Part shown: one piece after another, positions 25,371-33,442 of the stretch | Numbering within the stretch: position 1 is the stretch's first letter | Layout of the letters: each line of letters begins with the position of its first letter | DNA from: Pontibacter sp. G13 | GTDB taxonomy: Bacteria; Bacteroidota; Bacteroidia; J057 | DNA length: 64,000 nt | Reading direction: 5' to 3' | Assembly: GCF_031851795.1 (NCBI RefSeq) | Contig: NZ_CP134696.1 | Span: 7,440,001-7,504,000 of the forward strand | Translations under genes and position numbers: made by a program | The notes under the pieces: model-generated | Database searches by the model: none | What the model saw: the letters and a program-made list of their open reading frames with translations, nothing else | Told to the model about the DNA's origin: nothing

Positions 25371-26225
25371 CTATTGGGCCTTTGCCACTTCCGATTCGAA
25401 GTAATCCCGCAAATGGTGGGTGCCTGTTGTGGGGGCGATATTTTCCATCGACATAGCCGTCATGAAAAACTCCACCGGACCATAGGTCTTGGAAGCGGTG
25501 AACGTCCGCATCGCCCAGATGATGAATTTCCTGATTCCGTCAGGGAGATGAATGATCCGTGCTGGTTTGTCCCAGACTTCCAAGGCAAGGGCTGCCAACT
25601 CGTTTTGTGTGAACATGTCGGGACCGCCAATCGTCAGATCGGTTTCAGGTCTATTCAGACTATCCACACAGAAAGCCGCCAGATCCGCTCCATGAATTGG
25701 GTTTAGCTTGAATTCTCCATCTCCAAACAGGTACACCCTGCCACTCTTGGCCATGTCGAGGAAATCCCGCATATCCGAGAAGAACCCATTGGGCCGGATG
25801 ACTTGATGGGAAACATCGCAGGATACCAACCGGTCCACAAACCCTTCTTTGGCTTCGAAAATCTTGAGGTGACGCATTTGGTCCCCATTGATGGCGGAGA
25901 TGTATTGGAACCTGTCCACCTTCTCGGCCTGTGCTTGTTGCAAGAGGTTGAGATTACCCTGGAAATCCACGTCCATGTAAGTCATGCCGTCCTTTTGACG
26001 GGTGATGCCTACTGAGGTAATGACCCAATCGATGCCTTCACAAATGCCCGCTAGGGAGTTGGGATCGGTTATCTGTCCTACAAAGACATCATCCACAGCA
26101 TCGAACAGTGCCTCCTGCTCGGGTTTTCGAATCAGGACCCGGACCCAATGTCCACGGGCTTTCAATTCCCGGACGAGATAGCGTCCCAAGTACCCGGTGG
26201 CGCCGGCCACCAATACACGTTTCAT
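25371..26225 (-). CDS. NAD(P)-binding NmrA/SDR-like protein
   Basis: 284 residues, atypical (extended) SDR. The dinucleotide loop is 'VAGATGYLGRYLVREL' (GxxGxxG) at residues 5-20; 'VITSVGITRQ' and 'INPIHGADLAAF'-like 'LNPIHGADLAAFCVDSL' follow. The classical YxxxK is not evident, as in NmrA-like redox sensors and nucleoside-sugar-epimerase-like proteins, so it may sense NADP(H) or reduce an unknown substrate. Monocistronic, with its own terminator. Confidence 0.84.
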   Translation of the reverse strand: MKRVLVAGATGYLGRYLVRELKARGHWVRVLIRKPEQEALFDAVDDVFVGQITDPNSLAGICEGIDWVITSVGITRQKDGMTYMDVDFQGNLNLLQQAQAEKVDRFQYISAINGDQMRHLKIFEAKEGFVDRLVSCDVSHQVIRPNGFFSDMRDFLDMAKSGRVYLFGDGEFKLNPIHGADLAAFCVDSLNRPETDLTIGGPDMFTQNELAALALEVWDKPARIIHLPDGIRKFIIWAMRTFTASKTYGPVEFFMTAMSMENIAPTTGTHHLRDYFESEVAKAQ

Positions 26226-26500
26226 GATGGTAATAGTTGATTTGAGGCTCTAAGAAAAGGGAGTCACCGAAAGCATGGATGTACCGACGTCTGGGGAGTG
26301 GCAAGGTTGCAATTGAAGGCCAGAAACCACCCTGAGACGATTCAACCCACAATTGAATCAATCGGGACAGGTCAGCGATTTTTTTGGAAAAATGAGCAGG
26401 AGGCTTGAATAATTCTCATCCCTCTGTGAGGAAAATACCTCCTAGATTTTGCCTCGATTCTGTTCTACGAAGGAGCGGAAGCAAAATCACAAACTGCATC

Positions 26501-27667
26501 ATGAGGATTTTTACGTGGCTACTTCTTACGGTGATTTCAGGAGCCCTGATGGCCCAAACTGTCGCCAATGACTCCGTCCCTGTGCCGGGACAATGGTCCA
26601 AAGAACGAATTCAAGCTTGGTATGACCAACAGCCTTGGTTGGTCGGATGTAATTATTACCCTGCAACGGCCATCAATCAGATCGACATGTGGCAGGCGGA
26701 AACGTGGGACCCTGATCGCATCGATCTCGAATTGGGTTGGGCTGCCGATATGGGGATGAATACGCTCAGGGTATTCCTGCATGATCTCGTCTGGGAGAAC
26801 GACCGAAAGGGGCTGCTTGAACGCATGGATCAGTTCCTGAATATCTGCCAACGTCATGGGATTCGCCCATGGTTCGTATTCTTCGATGATTGCCATTTCC
26901 CCAATCCTCAATTGGGAGAGCAGCCCTTGCCAGTGGTGGGATACCACAATTCAGGATGGGTGAATTGCCCGGCAAGAGATGTGGCCAATCGCTATGCGCA
27001 GGAAGAAGCCACTAGAAAGGAGCGCAAGCGCCTCAAAGGATACGTCCAGACCACCATGCGAAGATTCAAGGACGATGATCGGGTCCTGATGTGGGAACTC
27101 TACAACGAGCCCGGACAAGCAGGAATCAAGGACGCTTCTCAGAGATTGGTCTACGACTCATGGGTGTGGGCCAGAGCCGTGAATCCTTCTCAGCCGATCA
27201 CCTCCTGTACAGCAGGTAGTGTAGGGGAAACCAATATTCAGATCAATGCCCTCAACTCCGATTTGCACTCGGTTCACGCCTATGGAGATGCCGACCACCT
27301 TCGCAAGCGGGTCAAGCCTTACATCGAAAGTGGCCGCCCTGTCATGGTCACAGAGTGGCTGGCTCGGGACCGCAAGAGTACGGTAGCGGAAATCCTACCT
27401 GTTTTGAAGGAATTGAACATGGGAGCCGTGAACTGGGGATTCGTCTCCGGTGAATCTGGGACCGTCTGGAATTGGGGAACTCGCCGAGCCCCAGCAGGTG
27501 GAAAAAGGAATGTGGAGGAGGAACGCGCTGCCGGGAATGTCGTGAACCCCGGAGAGGATTTTCCCGAACCCGAAATCTGGTTCCACGATTTGCTGCGAAT
27601 GGACGGAACTCCCTATGACGCCGAAGAGATTGCGCTGTTTCGGAAGCTGACAGGCGCAGAACGATAA
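26501..27667 (+). CDS. Secreted glycoside hydrolase, GH5-like (clan GH-A)
   Basis: 388 residues from ATG 26501, where the signal peptide ('IFTWLLLTVISGALMAQT') begins. It is a TIM-barrel retaining enzyme: acid/base Glu203 in 'WELYNEPG' and nucleophile Glu285 in 'VMVTEWLAR', with 'NTLRVFLHDLVW' as the early barrel strand. It probably hydrolyses a beta-glycan in the periplasm or outside. No sorting domain or carbohydrate-binding module is attached, and no SusC/D pair is nearby. The exact family (GH5 or a relative) cannot be fixed by eye. A terminator follows at 27698. Confidence 0.8.
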   Translation: MRIFTWLLLTVISGALMAQTVANDSVPVPGQWSKERIQAWYDQQPWLVGCNYYPATAINQIDMWQAETWDPDRIDLELGWAADMGMNTLRVFLHDLVWENDRKGLLERMDQFLNICQRHGIRPWFVFFDDCHFPNPQLGEQPLPVVGYHNSGWVNCPARDVANRYAQEEATRKERKRLKGYVQTTMRRFKDDDRVLMWELYNEPGQAGIKDASQRLVYDSWVWARAVNPSQPITSCTAGSVGETNIQINALNSDLHSVHAYGDADHLRKRVKPYIESGRPVMVTEWLARDRKSTVAEILPVLKELNMGAVNWGFVSGESGTVWNWGTRRAPAGGKRNVEEERAAGNVVNPGEDFPEPEIWFHDLLRMDGTPYDAEEIALFRKLTGAER

Positions 27668-27697
27668 CTTTTTGGGACAATATGATATTTGGAAGGC

Positions 27698-27728
27698 AGG
27701 CATTCGGGACTCCCTGAATGCCTGTTTT
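27698..27728 (+). terminator. Terminator after the GH5-like gene
   Basis: CAGGCATTCGGGA and TCCCTGAATGCCTG pair with one bulged base, followed by TTTTGC. Confidence 0.75.
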
Positions 27729-27871
27729 GCATGTCATGGCCGTTCAGGAGCGTGTACGTTTGATCATTTTGCACGAATTGAAGCAATTCGCCCCTAGCCG
27801 AGAATCATTCCATATCTTGGAAGAATGTACAGGGAATATCATTCAGCCTATTTATCTAAATCCATACTTCC

Positions 27872-28291
27872 ATGATGCTATTTGAAATCGATACCGAATT
27901 GGCAGAAGTCATCCGTACGAGTTGGTTTACCCTAGATCCCGATACATACGCCTACACCAAAGTGGAGGAGGTGCGCCATCCTGAAAAGCATTTGATCGTT
28001 ACCCGGGATGCAGACGAGATTACGGTGGTCACAGCGCTCCAGCATTTGGAATTGCTCGGTCGCTACGAGCGCAATCCCGAGAATTGGCGACTCATGAACA
28101 TCAAATGCGGCAATCCATTCTATTGCGTGGGATTCTTGGCGTCGATCTGCTCTGAATTTGCCAGAAACAGGATCGATGTCACGGCTACTTCTACTTACAC
28201 CAATGACTACATCATGGTCCAAGAAGGAGACCTGAACCGTTCGCTGGCCTTGTTGGTGACCTTGGGGTTTGAGCATCGGGAACAACGATAG
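27872..28291 (+). CDS. ACT-domain protein (CASTOR/ACT_7 type)
   Basis: 139 residues. The C-terminal half 'CVGFLASICSEFARNRIDVT' followed by 'STYTNDYIMVQEGDLNRSLA' matches the CASTOR-type ACT domain, which typically binds an amino acid. It is cytoplasmic, with no catalytic domain attached. It starts a probable operon with an ATP-grasp ligase (53-base gap) and a hypothetical gene, so it may sense the amino-acid substrate or product of that ligase. Confidence 0.75.
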   Translation: MMLFEIDTELAEVIRTSWFTLDPDTYAYTKVEEVRHPEKHLIVTRDADEITVVTALQHLELLGRYERNPENWRLMNIKCGNPFYCVGFLASICSEFARNRIDVTATSTYTNDYIMVQEGDLNRSLALLVTLGFEHREQR

Positions 28292-28344
28292 AAGCGGTCT
28301 GATTCCGCTGTGGAGAGCATGCTGGATCGCCGTTTATTTGAGTC

Positions 28345-29412
28345 ATGGAACCCGTTGCGATCCTATACCAACATGCGCCCCCGCCCATCGTCTCGGGCAT
28401 CTCCAAACCCATGAAACCCGGAGGATATTCGGATAGTGGAGCCGATATCGGCTATTGTCTCCATCATCGGGCCATTCCCCTTCGTGTACCCCGAATTCAT
28501 CCGAGGATGGAGGTAGACCTTGACTGGGTATTTCCAGATTCTGTAGAGGGAATCGAGCAGGCATATCAAGCTGGCGCACGGATCTTCTGGTTGAATACCG
28601 TCCTGTATGCGTCCCATCCAATCACGCAATTTTTTGACAGAGACATTCAGATCGTGGGGCAGTCCCCTTCGTTGGTAGACCGATACGATGATAAGCTGGT
28701 GGCCAACGCATTTCTGCAAAGCCAAGGACTGCCTGTTCCGCCATTCGCCAAATTCCAACTAGCCCAAGTCGAACAGGCAGCGGACTCCATTCCTGCATTT
28801 CCGGTGGTCCTCAAGCCCATCCGTGGAAGAGGAAGCCAAGGGGTTTCCTTGATTCAAGATCGCGCGGCATTCCTCGCAAACGCCCAGAAATTGACCGAAG
28901 CCGGAACGTACGGAGATGCTGCGTACTGGGAACCCTTTCTCCCCGGAAAAGAATTGACACTCACCGTCATGCCTCCAGATCGATTTAATATGGGGCGTCT
29001 GAAGGGTTGGAAATCAACCTATTGGTCACTGCCGCCTGTTGCGCGGATCAATCATTCAGCAGGCATCGCACCTTACAACGGCACAGTTGCAGTAGTTCAA
29101 AATTCAGCCGTGATTTCCCCTGATGAGATTCAACAACCAGCTGTACAGACCCTCATGCGACAATGCGAACGGGCCGCCCAACTCATCGGGGCTCAAGCGC
29201 CCATTCGCATCGATTGTAGGGCCGATTCCGAGGGGAATTATCAGCTGTTCGATGTGAATCTCAAACCCAACATGACCGGAGCGAGTCGGCCCCATCGGCG
29301 TGAGCAGGATAGCTTGACCATGATTGCTACCCGAGTATTGGGCTGGGATTACGGAGATTTGCTGGAGCGGATGCTCAATCTGCGCTGGAGACCCAGTGAT
29401 CACAGAGAATGA
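28345..29412 (+). CDS. ATP-grasp-fold ligase of unknown specificity
   Basis: 355 residues. The ATP-grasp core begins with 'SLVDRYDDKLVANAFLQSQGLPVPPF'-type sequence (split here near residue 113) and continues with 'FPVVLKPIRGRGSQGVSLI' (ATP-binding Lys and glycine-rich loop), 'WEPFLPGKELTLTVM' and the metal-binding 'IRIDCR...FDVNLKPNM' region. The layout is that of D-Ala-D-Ala-ligase/carboxylate-amine ligases. It probably joins an amino acid to a carboxylate. It sits between an ACT-domain gene and a small unknown gene. Confidence 0.8.
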   Translation: MEPVAILYQHAPPPIVSGISKPMKPGGYSDSGADIGYCLHHRAIPLRVPRIHPRMEVDLDWVFPDSVEGIEQAYQAGARIFWLNTVLYASHPITQFFDRDIQIVGQSPSLVDRYDDKLVANAFLQSQGLPVPPFAKFQLAQVEQAADSIPAFPVVLKPIRGRGSQGVSLIQDRAAFLANAQKLTEAGTYGDAAYWEPFLPGKELTLTVMPPDRFNMGRLKGWKSTYWSLPPVARINHSAGIAPYNGTVAVVQNSAVISPDEIQQPAVQTLMRQCERAAQLIGAQAPIRIDCRADSEGNYQLFDVNLKPNMTGASRPHRREQDSLTMIATRVLGWDYGDLLERMLNLRWRPSDHRE

Positions 29413-29452
29413 GTAATTGAAGAACTTTTCCTCACAAAAAACGGCCAATTTT

Positions 29453-30031
29453 ATGGGATTTTCAGGCTCGATGATCGCCATCGATCACAAAGATGCGACC
29501 CCGCTTCTTGAGGTTTTCGAATTGACCCGAACAGGAAAATGGATGGATTTTTTCTCAGGGGATTTTGCCGTTAGTCAACACGGTGATTATGCGGTACTTT
29601 GGCTGAACGATCCATATATGAGCTTTGAACGCATGCTCTTGTCGATGTCTCTCAAGCATCGGGTGCTGGCGCTTCATGTCAATGATACCGTGATGTGGTC
29701 AGGGGCGGTCAGGTATGATGGCGGACAGGTTACCTGGCAAGTTTTCCATGACTCGCAGGAAGGCACAGAGCATCTTTCAACCATCGGCCGATTACCCGAA
29801 AACTTTCAGGCCATCAAGGCAGCAGCTGTCAAAGCCCAGACAGAGGCAAAAGAGGAGCCTGATGAGTTTAGGGTTGATTATTTCTTCGATGTGCCTGTAG
29901 ATCTGTTCAATTCAATCGTAGATGCCGATTATCGGGTTGAATATGAACAAGAACTAGAAGCCGTTTCCCGAAAGCAATCTTCGGCACAAGCACCTAAAGA
30001 CAAGCCTTGGTGGAATCCTTTTGGTTGGTAG
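29453..30031 (+). CDS. Hypothetical protein in the ATP-grasp operon
   Basis: 192 residues from ATG 29453; an upstream in-frame TTG at 29417 is less likely. No signal peptide or membrane segment. The C-terminus has a charged helical stretch and ends 'KPWWNPFGW'. I do not recognise the family. The 40-base gap to the ATP-grasp gene suggests co-transcription. A GC-rich repeat follows directly. Confidence 0.6.
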   Translation: MGFSGSMIAIDHKDATPLLEVFELTRTGKWMDFFSGDFAVSQHGDYAVLWLNDPYMSFERMLLSMSLKHRVLALHVNDTVMWSGAVRYDGGQVTWQVFHDSQEGTEHLSTIGRLPENFQAIKAAAVKAQTEAKEEPDEFRVDYFFDVPVDLFNSIVDADYRVEYEQELEAVSRKQSSAQAPKDKPWWNPFGW

Positions 30032-30049
30032 TGGATGAGTTTCATGATG

Positions 30050-30273
30050 AGGGCGTATCCCGGCGTGCTGACCAGATGGGGGACGCATGGCATGATCGTC
30101 GCCGGGCCGGGCTGATCCACGGGTTCGCGTTGCTCCGTCCTCGGATGAAAAGACACGAAGAATCGTCAAACTCTCTTGAGAGATTGCTCCCAGCATTGCA
30201 TGCATCCTGCTCTTTCGGACCGCTCCTGATGGAGCGCCGTTCCCATCCCTTACGCCGCTACAACCAGCCGCAC
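30050..30273 (+). repeat. GC-rich dispersed repeat, copy 2
   Basis: It begins GGGCGTATCCCGGCGTGCTG and ends CCCTTACGCCGC...CAGCCGCAC, the same ends as copies 3 and 4, with a diverged and longer middle. It occupies nearly the whole gap between the hypothetical gene and the methyltransferase gene. Confidence 0.7.
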
Positions 30274-30314
30274 ATCCATGTTCGAAAAACCACCCAATTG
30301 GACATGCATTCCAG

Positions 30315-31142
30315 CTAGACATTGCCTGTGGCGTAAGTGGCGGTATTGCTGAGTGTGATGCGGCCATTTCCATAGCGCTCCTTCAAGATTTCCATGAGGG
30401 CGTCATGAACTTCGCCTTTTCCTTCTTCCCCAATTTGGTTGAAGAGCATCTTCACAGGAGGCGCACCTACAGTCAGCATGGCCCAAAGATCCTCTGGTTG
30501 GGCCACCTGGACCTCTCGGGTGGCATATCCGACCTCGACCCGCTTGAATCCCGCCGCCTCCATCTGGACCTTGAAGCTATTCAGATTCGCCAAACTGAAT
30601 ATCGGAGGAGGCGTGGAAGGCCGCTCAAGATTCGGCAAGGCCCGCTGAATGGATTGGATAAACAGGCTGAATGCCTCAAATCGATCCGGACCGGCCCAGC
30701 CACTCACAAAGGCGCGACCCTTGGGACGGAGCACACGCTTCAATTCGCTGAATCCACTCTCCCGGTCAGGAAAGAGCATGAGGCCAAAGCTACACGCCGC
30801 CCGATCCATAGAAGCATCTGCGAGTTCGAGTGCTTGCCCGTTCATTTCCCGAAAGGAGGCATTCCCAATTCCTGCCTGTGCGCATCTGGTTTCATTGATC
30901 TTAAGCATATTGGGAGAGAAGTCCGTCACGAGCAACTGCCCGACATTTCTGGCCAAGGTAAGCGTCAAGGCACCTGATCCTGCTGCCACCTCAACGGCCT
31001 CATGACCATCGTGCACTTGAAGCTGGTCAACGAATTCATCTGCAAAAAGCTCCATCATGAAAGGAGCGATCTTTTGGGCATAGCCTTGACTGGCCGCATC
31101 CCAATTCTCGGGCGTGTCGATAGGGGATTGAGGAGTATTCAT
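30315..31142 (-). CDS. Class I SAM-dependent methyltransferase
   Basis: 275 residues. SAM motif I is 'AVEVAAGSGALTLTLA', motif II 'LVTDFSPNMLKI', then 'ASFREMNGQALELADASMDRAAC' (post-II) and 'LKRVLRPKGRAFVSGW'. It belongs to the UbiE/Methyltransf_11-type small-molecule methyltransferases; the acceptor is unknown. Monocistronic. Confidence 0.87.
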   Translation of the reverse strand: MNTPQSPIDTPENWDAASQGYAQKIAPFMMELFADEFVDQLQVHDGHEAVEVAAGSGALTLTLARNVGQLLVTDFSPNMLKINETRCAQAGIGNASFREMNGQALELADASMDRAACSFGLMLFPDRESGFSELKRVLRPKGRAFVSGWAGPDRFEAFSLFIQSIQRALPNLERPSTPPPIFSLANLNSFKVQMEAAGFKRVEVGYATREVQVAQPEDLWAMLTVGAPPVKMLFNQIGEEGKGEVHDALMEILKERYGNGRITLSNTATYATGNV

Positions 31143-31312
31143 TGCGTGGAGTGATTGAAGGGTGAATTTGGACGGTCTTGCAGATTTCCTTCAGTCTGCA
31201 TCATGTCTTTGATGGATAAAGCCAAATTCGAGGTTGAAAGTTTGTTCCTGTAGATGCGGTCTTCTCACTTCCAATCCTTTTTCGATCAGGATACACCCAA
31301 AGTCCACCCGCC

Positions 31313-31341
31313 AAAAGTGTACAAAAGAAAAGTGTACAAAA
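31313..31341. repeat. Short tandem direct repeat
   Basis: Two adjacent copies of AAAAGTGTACAAAAG in the 282-base gap before the Cys-rich membrane-protein gene. GTGTAC-centred tandem sites could bind a regulator; the function is unknown. Nothing else is seen in this gap. Confidence 0.4.
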
Positions 31342-31424
31342 GGAAAAGCAAGTGAGCAGTTGTGGAATTCGGTCGGTAAACAGGTCTTGAACACAACAGT
31401 CCATTAACCTGAAAACTGATTGTC

Positions 31425-32195
31425 ATGACCCAGCCACTCGACTTTTCCGGATTTCGCCCTTGTTCGCAGAAATGGAGCGACATGACGCCCGCCGAAAAGG
31501 GCCGAAACTGTCTATCCTGCCAGAAATTTGTCCATGATTTTCGCGGTCATTCCGATTTTGAAATTGGCCGGGCACATATCCTGAGTGATGTTCCAATATG
31601 CGGAATGTATGACGCTTGGCGTGTGAATGGGGAGAAAACAGAAACTGCTAGGGAACCTTCTCTTTCCTCCAATCGCTGGTTGAAATGGGCGGGAATGGTT
31701 GCGGTACTGTTGGGAAGCCCAATCGAAATGCATGGGCATGGGCAAGAAATGATCCCACTGGATTCGCCGATTGTGAACGTAGATTCACTTCCTGTAAAAG
31801 TGGAGGCTTCCTTCGCTGTTTCTCCTACAGACCACCAGAACTTACGGATTGAAGGACGCTTGGTCTTGGCAGATCCTGATACGTTTTTGGTGCATCTAGT
31901 CGGAACGGAAATCGTGTTGCCGCTGGACACATTGGGTAGATTTCAGATAGAGATCCCAGACTCGGCGGCACAATGGAACCAGTGGACCCTCAAGTTTCAA
32001 TCATTTGGCGACCAAAGCTGGAGCGTGGAAATCTTGCCTGAGGAATTTTCCCGTTCGGGTCTGTATGTCTTGGATGTTGCCGCTCCGGCTCCTGTCAAAC
32101 AAACCATTTTGGGTTGCCAAACCATTTCAACTCCAAGACGGTCTTTTTTCTATCGCGCATGGAGGAGAATCTCTAGCGTGTTCCGCAAAAAGTAA
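31425..32195 (+). CDS. Cys-rich zinc-ribbon-like membrane protein, paralog A
   Basis: 256 residues. The N-terminus has four spaced cysteines: 'FRPCSQKWSDM', 'GRNCLSCQKFVHDFRG' and 'VPICGMYD' (C-x16-C-x2-C-x30-C), preceding one hydrophobic helix (about residues 87-105). A beta-rich domain and a basic aromatic C-terminus, 'FFYRAWRRISSVFRKK', follow. This N-terminal block is known as an unnamed leader in Bacteroidota proteins and should lie in the cytoplasm, with the rest outside. Function unknown. It is a clear paralog of the next gene, 157 bases away. Confidence 0.7.
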   Translation: MTQPLDFSGFRPCSQKWSDMTPAEKGRNCLSCQKFVHDFRGHSDFEIGRAHILSDVPICGMYDAWRVNGEKTETAREPSLSSNRWLKWAGMVAVLLGSPIEMHGHGQEMIPLDSPIVNVDSLPVKVEASFAVSPTDHQNLRIEGRLVLADPDTFLVHLVGTEIVLPLDTLGRFQIEIPDSAAQWNQWTLKFQSFGDQSWSVEILPEEFSRSGLYVLDVAAPAPVKQTILGCQTISTPRRSFFYRAWRRISSVFRKK

Positions 32196-32352
32196 TGATA
32201 CCCAGCCTACCCCTCGGAAACCCTTGCCCGGCTGTACGCATCGAAAAGGATCATCCATTTCGAAATATGATTGGATAAACTCATGTAGGTCTTGCCTGCA
32301 AGGAAAGATCAATTACCGCCCGTGAAACTCATTCAACAAACCTTTCAAAATA

Positions 32353-33111
32353 ATGCACAAAAGATTCAACCTCTCTCGCCTCCAATCTTGCCATCAAGTG
32401 TGGGACGAAATGCCCACCTGCGATCAAGGCCGCATTTGCCAAACTTGTGACAAGGTGATCCACGATTTTCGGGGTAAATCAGATTGGGACATTGCGTTGG
32501 CGCACGCCAAAACCTCTGAGCCTGTCTGTGGAATTTACGACCGCAGAAGATTGGATCATGACAAGCGCCTTTCATCAGTTTCCCTTCTTCCGCGCAAATG
32601 GTGGATGGCGGGAATTTTGGGGCTGTTGACTGCCGATCCCTTAACCGCTCAAGAACGAGTTGCTCCGCCACCTATCACCCAAATCCAAGGGGCTTCCAGT
32701 GATTCCCAATCTACCATCGACCAATTGAAAGATAGTGCTTTGAGCCCCCAAGTACAGATGTGCTGGATCGAAGGGATTGTCAAGGATTTTGAGGCTTATC
32801 CAGTGGTTGGGGCAGCGGTGATCCTAAAAGGGGCGAATCTAGGTACATTTACTGATACAGCTGGAGCTTTTACGCTTTCCATTCCTGATTCACTGTTGAA
32901 AAAGGATTCTCATACCTTCATCTTTCAGGCGATCGGATATCCGCAGAAGACCATTACGTTGAATGCTTCAGATTTTTCCAACTTGGGATTCACTGGATGG
33001 GAGATTGTCCTTGAACCGCCCCAGTTAATCGAATTTGGTGTGGAAAGGGCTCCCTGGCACAAACGGATGTTCTGGAGAGTTCGCAATTGGTTTAGGCGAA
33101 AAGATCGCTAA
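32353..33111 (+). CDS. Cys-rich membrane protein with carboxypeptidase-regulatory-like domain, paralog B
   Basis: 252 residues. It has the same four-cysteine block as paralog A ('LQSCHQVWDEM', 'GRICQTCDKVIHDFRG', 'EPVCGIYD'), one membrane helix around residues 80-97, then a CarboxypepD_reg-like beta-sandwich ('IEGIVKDFEAYPVVGAAVIL', 'GTFTDTAGAFTLSIPD') and a basic aromatic tail ('KRMFWRVRNWFRRKDR'). The sandwich is the type found at the front of TonB-dependent receptors and in peptidoglycan-linked proteins. Its partner and role are unknown. Confidence 0.72.
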   Translation: MHKRFNLSRLQSCHQVWDEMPTCDQGRICQTCDKVIHDFRGKSDWDIALAHAKTSEPVCGIYDRRRLDHDKRLSSVSLLPRKWWMAGILGLLTADPLTAQERVAPPPITQIQGASSDSQSTIDQLKDSALSPQVQMCWIEGIVKDFEAYPVVGAAVILKGANLGTFTDTAGAFTLSIPDSLLKKDSHTFIFQAIGYPQKTITLNASDFSNLGFTGWEIVLEPPQLIEFGVERAPWHKRMFWRVRNWFRRKDR

Positions 33112-33442
33112 ATACCAAGTATGTCCTCCGCAGCGATGTGATGTACACACGGGTGAATCCATAGTAGGTATAAGGCTCAACGATCGCGCTGAATTGTTGA
33201 GTCGGATGCCTGGATGGCAGGATTGGAAATTTGGAGGTGTCGGAAATTTAGGGCCTTGTCATGAAGGGATGCGATTGGCCTTATGGTCCGAATGATTGGG
33301 CGAATAGCGATCCCAAGCAAGTATTGGGACGTGCGGGCAATTCTAATGGAAGTACGAGCGGGTAGGGGACCCGCGCGATTCTCTTGATTGAAAAGAGTCG
33401 AAAGGACGGATACTTCTATTACCCAATCGCTAATTACTCGGC
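33112..33442. other. Intergenic stretch before the GH49-like gene
   Basis: 330 bases without a credible gene. Short frames run through it but have no start or family resemblance. It presumably carries the promoter of the large secreted hydrolase. Confidence 0.45.

Noticed and set aside
31191-31483. Three short overlapping minus-strand frames before the Cys-rich membrane-protein gene
   Set aside because: They arise from the tandem GTGTAC repeat and an AT-rich gap; no signal, domain or proper start.
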